DNA of 12,821 bases from Caldilineaceae bacterium (lineage in GTDB: Bacteria; Chloroflexota; Anaerolineae; Caldilineales; Caldilineaceae), in the NCBI GenBank assembly GCA_015494005.1, contig WGCB01000764.1:1-12821 (forward strand), written 5' to 3'. The notes beneath the pieces are model-generated. The model was not told where the DNA came from and made no database searches. It saw nothing but the letters and a program-made list of their open reading frames with translations. Every line of letters begins with the position of its first letter. The stretch's first letter is position 1. Positions 1-6,322 of this stretch are shown here, in pieces. A program made the translations under genes and the position numbers.

Positions 1-910
1 AGCCCGAACCGTAGCAGTGGTTCCCCTCCATGATGTTCCAGCCGTAGTTCTCGCCGCCGCTGCTGGATGCCGGCTGGAAGTCGATCTCTTCCCACTTGTT
101 CTGCCCCACATCGCCGATGTAGAGGTCCCCGGTGGCGGTGTCGAAGGAGAAGCGCCAGGGGTTGCGCAGGCCATAGGCCCAGATCTCGCCCCGGGCATTG
201 GGGTTGCCCACGAAGGGATTGTCCCCGGGCACGGTGTAGGTGACGGGCGAGCCGCTCTCCACGTCGATGCGCAGGAGCGCGCCCAGGAGGGTGCCCAGGT
301 TCTGACCGTTGCCCTGGGGATCCCCGCCGCTGCCGCCGTCCCCCATGCCGATGTAGAGGTAGCCGTCCGGCCCGAAGGCCAGCTGCCCGCCGTTGTGGTT
401 GGCGTAGGGCTGGTCCACGGCCAGGATCACCTGCTCGCTGTTGGGATCGGCCACGTCGGGATTGCTGGTCACCTGGTAACGGGCGACCCGGGTATCTCCC
501 TGCTTATCGGTGTAGTTCACGTAGAAGTGGCCGGTCTGGGCGAAGTTGGGAGGAAAAGCCACGCTGAGGAGCCCCCGTTCCGAGCCGCTCAACACCCGGT
601 CCGTGATGTCCAGGAAGGGATCGTTCAGCCGCACGCTGCCGTTGCGGATCACCCAGATGCGCCCGGCCTGTTCCACCACGAAGAGACGGCCGCTGCCATC
701 CCCCGCATGGGTCACGTGGACCGGGTTGGTGAAGCCACTGGCCACTGGGGTCAGCTGGATCTCCGGCCAAGGGGTCTCGGCCTGGGCATCCTGGGGGGCG
801 AGCAGGCCCACGAAAAAGAGCATTCCGAGGAGGAGGGCCGGAATGCTCCCAGCGAGTAGTTTCGTGGCCGGATGGGGCGATGCGAACAGCCGCCTGGCTG
901 GTTCGTTCAT
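1..910 (-). CDS. Secreted PQQ-dependent sugar dehydrogenase (GSDH/sorbosone dehydrogenase family), 3' end cut by the window
   Basis: The first 303 residues are present; the rest lies beyond the left edge. A signal peptide is visible: a hydrophobic stretch at about residues 18-40 ending in AQA, with likely cleavage after residue 44. The mature part is a six-bladed beta-propeller of the soluble quinoprotein glucose dehydrogenase family. NHNGGQLAFGPDG (171-183) carries the presumed catalytic His172, followed by YIGMGDGGSGGDP (186-198), LGALLRIDV and YGLRNPWRFSFD (246-257) with the arginine expected near PQQ, then YIGDVGQNKWEEI. In this family PQQ oxidises aldose sugars outside the membrane; the actual substrate is not predictable. 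The start is ATG 910-908 with AAAGGAG 7 nt upstream. The 138 nt between it and the upstream protease gene show no good promoter, so it may be the last gene of that operon. The family call is firm; the substrate is unknown. Confidence 0.93.
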   Translation of the reverse strand, partial: MNEPARRLFASPHPATKLLAGSIPALLLGMLFFVGLLAPQDAQAETPWPEIQLTPVASGFTNPVHVTHAGDGSGRLFVVEQAGRIWVIRNGSVRLNDPFLDITDRVLSGSERGLLSVAFPPNFAQTGHFYVNYTDKQGDTRVARYQVTSNPDVADPNSEQVILAVDQPYANHNGGQLAFGPDGYLYIGMGDGGSGGDPQGNGQNLGTLLGALLRIDVESGSPVTYTVPGDNPFVGNPNARGEIWAYGLRNPWRFSFDTATGDLYIGDVGQNKWEEIDFQPASSSGGENYGWNIMEGNHCYGSG

Positions 911-1048
911 GGTACAACTCCTTTGAGCAGTCGGACGGGCGCCGATGCGGATGGGCGCGTCCTGGACGCAGCGATGGCGGAGGGGAGAGGGCGGCCGGGC
1001 CGCAAACCCTGGCCTGCCCTTCTCCTGCCCTGCCTCACCCAAACGGAT

Positions 1049-2904
1049 CTAGCGCCGTTTCATGGTGATGTTGACTTCGTACGGGCTGGTTGCCTCGGGA
1101 TCGATCTGGAAATCGTCTACGGCAATCAACTTATATTGTTTGTGAAAAACCACCACGCTGAAAGAAGACCCGGGTACCAGTTTTCGATCCAGCTGGTAGT
1201 AGCCCTCCTCGTCGGAGACGCCGCCAGCGTAGACCAGGCTGTCCTTGGGGTCGTCCAGGAACTCGTCCACGGTGACGCCCGGGTTGAGGAACAGGACAGT
1301 CGCCCCCTCCACGCCCCGGCGCTTGTTGCCCGCCTCCACGATCCGGCCCACCACCAGCACCGGCTCCGGCTCGTCCGCCACTTCCTCCGGCGCAGCCACG
1401 TCGAAACGGCCACTCTGGACCCGCTCACCCTCGATGAAAAGCTCCAGCCGGTAGCGTCCCACCGGCAGCTTCTCCTTGGCCACGATGCTGAGCCAGGTCT
1501 CTTCTTCCTCGGCTCCGTTCCAGACTGCCTCTTTCTCGGCCACCAGCTCGTCGTCCAGGTACCACTTCCGGGACCAGACCGTGCCGTTCTCCATCCCTTC
1601 CGCGCGGAAGAAGGCGTAGACCTCCTTCACGTCGCTGAAGACCGTGCCCGGATCCACCGGCTGGTCGTCCTCCGAGACACCGGCTGCGAAGGTGATGGGG
1701 CCGAAGCTGCCCTGGCCGGGTGGGGTCGCATCCCCGATGACCACGCCGTCCCGGAAGAGGGGTTCGCCCTCCAGGAGCATCTCCAGCTCGTAGTAGCCGT
1801 CCTCCAGGCCCCCGTCCTGGAAGACGTTGACCCAGGTGGCCCCCTCCTTGCCGAAGCGCCAGACCACCTTGTCCTGGAAGATCTGGAAGCCATCCCGGCG
1901 CCAGATGTACTCGAAGGAGTCCCCTTCCTGAAAATTACCGTACTCGAAGGTGGCGTAGAGCACGTCCGTGCCGCTGGGGAAACGCACGCCAACGCGCCCT
2001 GGGGGTTCCCCGCGGCATCGACGGCCTTGGCGAAGGTGACTTTGGCCACGAAGGGGGCGTCCGGGTCCCGGCTCGCCTGGTCCGCGCCCTCGTCCATGGA
2101 GAGATCCCGGGCGAACTCCAGGGCCAGGTTGCCGTCCCGGATCAGGTTGATGGCCCCGATGTCCGTGCGGGCCTGGGTGGGGACGCCCACGAACTCCCCC
2201 GCGGCGTTGGCGGCCAGGCCGCCGGAGTTGCCCCGGTTGATCTCCGCGTCCGTCTTGATCCACTCCGCGTAGCCGTCGCCATCCTCGTCCGCGAAACCGG
2301 CCACCAGCCCCGCGGTGAAAGTGACGCTGCTACCCCCCACCCCAGGGAAGCCGATGATGTTCAGCTCGTCGCCGAACTGCAGGGCCTGGCTGTCGCCGAC
2401 GGGGATGGCCACCAGCCCCAGATCTTCGGGCAGGGGAGCCTCCGTGTCCTCGAAGGGGGCGATGATCTGGAGCAGGGCCAGGTCCAGGTCCGGGTCGCCT
2501 TTGACCATGCGGGCCCAGTATCGGATCACCGCGTTGCCCCGCAGATCCGGGGGCGTCACCGCGATGGCGGCCAGGCCCTCCCGGTTGTAGGGATCCCGGG
2601 TCTCCATGTCCCCCATCACGTGGTAGTTGGTCAGGATCAGGCCAGCCTGGTCGTCCAGGACCGTGCCGCTGCCGGTGCTGTAGGCGTCCGGCTCGTCGGC
2701 CACGGGCACGATGACTCGCACCGTGGCCAGGATGGCGGTGTTCAGGGGTTGGCGCTCGATGGCGTCCGCGGAGCCGGCGGCGAAGGCCAGGCCCAGCCCC
2801 AGCGCCAGGGCCAGCAGCGCCAGCCAGCCCCGACTCCCCAGGCCCGGGACGGTTCCCTGGGGCCGGGGTCGTCCAGGGGAGAAACTGCCCGATGGATGCC
2901 TCAT
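1049..2904 (-). CDS. Secreted trypsin-like (S1C/HtrA-type) serine protease with two tandem beta-repeat domains and a carboxypeptidase-regulatory-like domain; frameshifted
   Basis: One missing base splits this gene into two frames. Reading 2904 to about 2000 in one frame, then on to TAG 1049-1051 in the next, gives a continuous 618-residue protein. Residues 26-48 are a signal sequence or membrane anchor. The protease domain (about 55-270) shows TNYHV (His95), DLDLALL (Asp141) and NRGNSGG (Ser227), the full triad of DegP/HtrA-like enzymes. A DxDxDG loop (206-211) just before the serine looks calcium-binding. There is no PDZ domain. Residues about 313-391 and 426-504 are two related repeats (pattern YA-F, W-x10-11-W, TW, G-Y-LE, EGE), and 517-612 resembles a carboxypeptidase regulatory domain (GRIVEAGNK, EGYYQLDRKL). 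The start ATG 2904 has GGAGG just upstream and overlaps the previous stop as ATGA. Without correction the product stops at 1627 after 425 residues, with the protease domain intact and a scrambled tail. A likely role is surface protein quality control or processing. Confidence 0.88.
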
Positions 2905-3551
2905 TGTTCTCCCTCCTTCACGCCCAGGCTCTGGAAGATGGCCTGGAACTGGTCTGCGTGTTCGCTCCACTCGTCCGCGTCCGCGGCCACGGTCACCACC
3001 ACCAGCCGGGTGTCCAGGGCCTCACCGGCCAGGAAGAGAAGATCCTGAGCCCGGACCACCACGGGCAGGCCGTTGCCGCCGCTGGCCCGGGTGGGGTCCG
3101 CGATGTAGGCGTACTCCACCCGCAGGGCCGGGCGGCCATCCGGACCGGTCACCGGGGTGGTGCTCAGGTGGCGGAACCACTGGAACTCCTTGCTGCGCTG
3201 GAGGGGCCAAGTCATCTCGGCCATGGCCAGGGTCTGCTCCTCGGGCGCCTCTCGCAGGGCGACCGAGAGGCGAGCGTCGAAGGTGCTGGCGCTGGCCGGA
3301 TCCACAGCCTGGAAGAGCAGCCCTTCCCCGCCCTGCTGGAGCCAGGAGCGGGGATACTCCAGGGTGGGCAGGCCCTCGCCCAGGGAGAGTTGGCTGCGGG
3401 CGTCCACCACCGCGTTGCGGATGGTCCATCCCAGGAGCAGGGCCACCAGGGCCACCAGGAGCACCGCGATGTCGTTGCGCCACTGCTCCCGGGCCGTGGG
3501 CGGCTGGTTGGTGACGCTGGGTCGGCGCAGGGCGTCCAGAAGCGCGCTCAT
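2901..3551 (-). CDS. Single-pass membrane protein with extracytoplasmic domain, possibly PsbP/DcrB-like fold; function unknown
   Basis: This 216-residue protein has a short cytoplasmic N-terminus (1-25), one transmembrane helix (about 27-43, rich in L, V and A) and an external domain of about 170 residues without cysteines. The start of the external domain (LPTLEYPRSW, 61-70) and its end (WSEHADQFQAIFQSL, 195-209) resemble the P-x-x-W opening and the closing helix of PsbP/Mog1/DcrB-like proteins. That match is by eye and tentative. ATG 3551-3549 overlaps the upstream stop as ATGA, and its Shine-Dalgarno AGGAGGT (3558-3564) lies inside the last codons of the upstream gene. Its own stop overlaps the protease start in the same way. 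This fixed arrangement suggests production in stoichiometry with its two neighbours, for example as a sensor or partner of the protease. I do not recognise a named family with certainty. Confidence 0.85.
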   Translation of the reverse strand: MSALLDALRRPSVTNQPPTAREQWRNDIAVLLVALVALLLGWTIRNAVVDARSQLSLGEGLPTLEYPRSWLQQGGEGLLFQAVDPASASTFDARLSVALREAPEEQTLAMAEMTWPLQRSKEFQWFRHLSTTPVTGPDGRPALRVEYAYIADPTRASGGNGLPVVVRAQDLLFLAGEALDTRLVVVTVAADADEWSEHADQFQAIFQSLGVKEGEQ

Positions 3552-4540
3552 GGCTCCACCTCCTGGGATTCGTGGGAGGGTTCAGGGGAGGATCCACCGG
3601 GGGATCCTGGGGGGCTGGCTGGCTCGACCGGAGCCGTGGTCCGGGCTGGACCGGCCTGGGCCAGGCGCAGGGTCTCCTCGTTGGCCCGCTGCACCAGCCA
3701 GAAGATCAGGCTCAGGGTGATCCCCGCCACTACCAGGGCGAGAATGAGGCCAGCCCAGCTGTTCACCTGGAAGCCGGCGCTGGTCACTCGGTCTTCCAGG
3801 AAGAAGAAGAGGCCGATGAAGGCCGCGGAGAGGCCGAAACCGGCGGGCAGATAGGCCGGGGGCGTGCTCTCGAAGCGGGTCTGGCCCAGGAAGTAGCCCA
3901 GCAGCCCAGCGAAGCTGGCATAGGCCAGGGCGTTGATCACCATGCGGATGGAGCCGACGTCCAGGTCCACCCCGCCGTGGGCCACCACGTACTCGAAGTT
4001 CAGCACCGTGGCCAGCCCCAGCCCTGCAGCCGTGGCGTAGATGACCCCGTCCACCCGCTCGTCGAACTCCGGGTCGGTGTAGATGCCGTAGCGCACCACC
4101 AGGTAGACAGTCAACGCGTGGAGCACCCCCACCACCAGGATGCCGCCGAAAAGCTCCGTGGCCCAGCTGGCGTAGAGCCAGGCGTCCACGTCGAAGAGGC
4201 TCTGCAGCAGCGGCTGGACGATGGCTCCGGTCACCAGGGCGCCGAGGAAGAAGATGTGGGCGATCTTGCCTTTCGGCTCGGGCTCCAGGCGATCCAGGCG
4301 GTGGAAGAAGAGCATCCACAGGGCGGCTGGGACCAGGCTCATCGCCAGGCCCAGGAGGATCAGGGGGAGCCCGTCCAGACCCTGGCCCAGGTCCGGCAGC
4401 AGGAAGTTGAACAGGCCGACGAAGAGGACCAGGCCCAGCAGCTCCAGCATGGACGCGATCCAGAGCCCGCGCCGATCCTGGGCCACCCGGTCCGGTGGGG
4501 GCTGCCAGGCTCCCTGGCTGGCCCGTTGCGCGCTTTGCAT
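3548..4540 (-). CDS. PrsW-family multipass membrane protein, apparently lacking protease active-site motifs
   Basis: This 330-residue protein has about eight hydrophobic segments (roughly 27-49, 56-79, 93-114, 127-150, 166-185, 200-219, 232-248, 262-284) and a Pro/Ser-rich C-terminal tail (about 297-330). The backbone matches PrsW intramembrane glutamic proteases: LDRLEPEPKGKI (82-92) before a helix, FDERVDGVIYATAAGLGLAT (159-178), and LAYASFAGLLGYFLG (205-219). PrsW degrades anti-sigma factors in Bacillus. Here the catalytic motifs look lost: no EExxK is seen at 126-150, the glutamate of the usual FATxEN is leucine (LATVLN, 176-181), and the histidine of the HALxG-type motif is tyrosine (YASFAG). 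A non-catalytic role such as membrane scaffold or sensor is therefore inferred. The start ATG 4540-4538 is chosen for the strong AAAGGAGGT (4548-4556), 7 nt upstream. The open frame extends to 4882, but that part passes the promoter and is not protein-like. It is the first gene of the coupled operon. Confidence 0.88.
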   Translation of the reverse strand: MQSAQRASQGAWQPPPDRVAQDRRGLWIASMLELLGLVLFVGLFNFLLPDLGQGLDGLPLILLGLAMSLVPAALWMLFFHRLDRLEPEPKGKIAHIFFLGALVTGAIVQPLLQSLFDVDAWLYASWATELFGGILVVGVLHALTVYLVVRYGIYTDPEFDERVDGVIYATAAGLGLATVLNFEYVVAHGGVDLDVGSIRMVINALAYASFAGLLGYFLGQTRFESTPPAYLPAGFGLSAAFIGLFFFLEDRVTSAGFQVNSWAGLILALVVAGITLSLIFWLVQRANEETLRLAQAGPARTTAPVEPASPPGSPGGSSPEPSHESQEVEP

Positions 4541-4676
4541 GGATGTGACCTCCTTTGGGAATCGAGTGAGGAATGGCCGGAGGTGGCGATCTCGTCGTGG
4601 CGAGGAGAAGGAGCCGAACGTCCGGGCGAGGAAACTGCATTGAAAAAGGGCGACCTGGTTTGGTCCAGGCAGCCCC

Positions 4677-4685
4677 ATTATAGCA
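4677..4685 (-). promoter_or_regulatory. Extended -10 promoter for the PrsW-like/protease operon
   Basis: Read on the minus strand, TGCTATAAT contains a perfect TATAAT (4677-4682) with the extended TGn element. No good -35 is seen at the right distance, only a T-rich stretch (TTTTGTTT), which is compatible with extended -10 promoters. Transcription would begin near 4670, giving a leader of about 130 nt. Confidence 0.65.
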
Positions 4686-4798
4686 GAATTTCCAGCAAAC
4701 AAAACTGTCTTTTCGACGATACTTGCCCGAGCTTCCCCGGACATCAACCGGCGTTGGTGACGTCGGAGCGCTCCTGCACTGCAGTTCCTGAACCACAA

Positions 4799-4828
4799 TT
4801 GACAGGGAAACTTGCCCCGGGGTATGAT
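4799..4828 (+). promoter_or_regulatory. Sigma70-type promoter upstream of the RNase D gene
   Basis: TTGACA (4799-4804, perfect -35), an 18-nt spacer and TATGAT (4823-4828, five of six). The start site would be near 4835, leaving an untranslated leader of about 185 nt before ATG 5020. Confidence 0.65.
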
Positions 4829-5019
4829 AGGGCCGCAAGTCGCCCCTCCCCTATCTTCCGAGGGCACCGAATCGGTCGTCAACAGCCGGGGCGGGTTGTG
4901 CGGATCGCCGTTTCAGTGCCTCCTCACTTCCTCGCCCCCTGCGCCGCCATGTTCGCCGCCAAATCCTGTTGAGGCCACCATCACACTGGTTCAGCCAGTA
5001 GAACGAGCATCGTCATTCC

Positions 5020-6282
5020 ATGAAATCATCCCGACCTCAGTCCCATCGGTCCCATTCCGGCCGATCCCGTCGCAGCAAACGCTCTCGACCGGCTTCGTCC
5101 GCCGGGCAGAGCCCCAACGGCCAGCTCCCGGCGCCCATCCTGGTGCAGACGGGCCAGGAGTACGCCCGCATGATGGCCCACCTGCAGGATCAGCCTCTCC
5201 TGGCCCTGGACACGGAGAGCGACAGCTACTTCCGCTACTACCCTCGAGTCTGCCTGATCCAGCTCACCGCCTACGCGGACCCAGCCAGGCCGGACCCAAG
5301 CCAGGTGGTGGACTACCTGCTGGATCCCCTGCGCCTGAAGCAGCTGGGCGAGTTGGGCGCGCTCATGGCGGACCCGGCTGTCCAGGTCATCATCCACGCC
5401 GCGGAGAACGACATCATCATCCTGCAGCGGGACTTCCAGTTCAGCTTCCGCAACGTCTTCGACACCCAGTTGGCTGCCCGCATCCTGGGCTGGCCTCGCT
5501 CCGGCCTGGCCGCCATCCTCCAGGAGCACTTCGGCGTGGTCAGCAACAAGCGCATGCAGCTGACCGACTGGGGCCGCCGTCCCCTCACGGCCAAGCAGAT
5601 GCACTACGCCCAGCTGGACACCCACTACCTGCCCGCGCTGCGGGAGAGGCAGATCCTGGAGCTGCAGCAGGCCGGCCGCTGGGAAGAGGCCCAGGAGGCT
5701 TTCCAGGCCCTGGAGCAGGTGGTCTACACGCCCAAAGAGCGGGACGAGATGTCCTTCTGGCAGATGAAGCACACCCGGGATGTCTCCCGGGCGGAGACTG
5801 GGGTGCTCCAGGAGCTCTGGCTGTGGCGGGAGAAGACGGCCCAGCGGCTGGATCGGCCGCCCTTCAAGGTGCTCAACGACAAGGCCCTGGTGGAGATCGT
5901 GAAGGCCCGGCCCAGGTCATTGCGGCAGCTGGAGGCCATCCACGGGGTGAGCGAGCGCCAGGCCCAGCGCTTCGGCGAGGAGATCCTGGAGGCCCTGGAG
6001 CGGGGCGCGTCCCGTCCCCTGCCCGCCTTCCCCGAGGCCCATCCCCGGCCGGACCTGCGCCTGGAGGGGGCGACGGCTCGCCGCTACGACGCCCTGCGCC
6101 GCTGGCGCACGAAGAAGGCCCAGGAACGGGGCGTGGACCCGGACATCGTCTTCAGCAACGAGATCCTGCTGGCCATGGCCCGGCGGGCTCCCCGCTCCCT
6201 GGAGGAACTGCAGCGCATCCCCGGGGTGGGTCCATGGAAGGCCAAAACCTACGGCCCGGAGATATTGAAGCTGATCGGGTGA
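5020..6282 (+). CDS. rnd: RNase D-type 3'-5' exonuclease with two HRDC domains
   Basis: This 420-residue protein belongs to the DEDDy exonucleases, which trim the 3' ends of tRNA precursors and other structured RNAs. Motif I is LALDTE (Asp64, Glu66), motif II is IIHAAENDIII (Asp131) and motif III is YAQLD (Tyr196, Asp200). Two HRDC nucleic-acid-binding domains follow at about 262-328 and 353-420, as in E. coli RNase D; the second ends the protein (IPGVGPWKAKTYG). The first 35 residues are basic and Ser/Arg-rich (RSHSGRSRRSKRSR), unlike the compact E. coli enzyme, and may add RNA contacts. ATG 5020 is the first start after the in-frame stop at 4999, but no clear Shine-Dalgarno precedes it, so the exact N-terminus is uncertain. 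The gene stands alone, with its own promoter upstream and a convergent gene 40 nt downstream. The symbol assumes orthology to rnd. Confidence 0.92.
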   Translation: MKSSRPQSHRSHSGRSRRSKRSRPASSAGQSPNGQLPAPILVQTGQEYARMMAHLQDQPLLALDTESDSYFRYYPRVCLIQLTAYADPARPDPSQVVDYLLDPLRLKQLGELGALMADPAVQVIIHAAENDIIILQRDFQFSFRNVFDTQLAARILGWPRSGLAAILQEHFGVVSNKRMQLTDWGRRPLTAKQMHYAQLDTHYLPALRERQILELQQAGRWEEAQEAFQALEQVVYTPKERDEMSFWQMKHTRDVSRAETGVLQELWLWREKTAQRLDRPPFKVLNDKALVEIVKARPRSLRQLEAIHGVSERQAQRFGEEILEALERGASRPLPAFPEAHPRPDLRLEGATARRYDALRRWRTKKAQERGVDPDIVFSNEILLAMARRAPRSLEELQRIPGVGPWKAKTYGPEILKLIG

Positions 6283-6322
6283 TCGGGCGACCGATCCATT
6301 GGGCGCCGAGCCCGATCCCCGG

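Larger units (their letters stand above)
4541..5019. other. Divergent control region of 479 bp between the membrane-protease operon and the RNase D gene
   Basis: No convincing gene lies here. It holds one promoter for each direction (listed separately). The minus-strand leader of about 130 nt (4541-4670) ends in a strong Shine-Dalgarno. The plus-strand leader of about 185 nt (4835-5019) has no good ribosome-binding site and only a minor hairpin, ACTGG/CCAGT at 4985-4999. Between the two promoters sit two abutting perfect palindromes, GGAGCGCTCC (4765-4774) and CTGCACTGCAG (4774-4784). A seven-codon ORF at 4949-4972 has no Shine-Dalgarno. Confidence 0.7.

Noticed and set aside
1041..1060. Hairpin AAACGG/CCGTTT over the protease stop codon as a terminator
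   Set aside because: The stem is only 6 bp with an 8-nt loop and no T-run follows on the minus strand; readthrough to the sugar dehydrogenase is likely.
872..2272. A 466-codon plus-strand open frame over the protease gene
   Set aside because: It is antisense to conserved protease and repeat domains, with low-complexity composition and no recognisable motif.
4651..4670. Hairpin CCTGG-ACCAAA-CCAGG followed by CCCTTTTTC at the start of the operon leader as an attenuator
   Set aside because: A 5-bp stem separated by several bases from the T-run is too weak to support transcription termination.
4541..4882. N-terminal extension of the PrsW-like protein to 4882
   Set aside because: It runs through the TATAAT promoter, has no Shine-Dalgarno at its start and is not membrane-like; ATG 4540 has a strong ribosome-binding site.
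4949..4972. Seven-codon leader ORF (MFAAKSC) before RNase D
   Set aside because: It has no Shine-Dalgarno and no codons suggesting attenuation.
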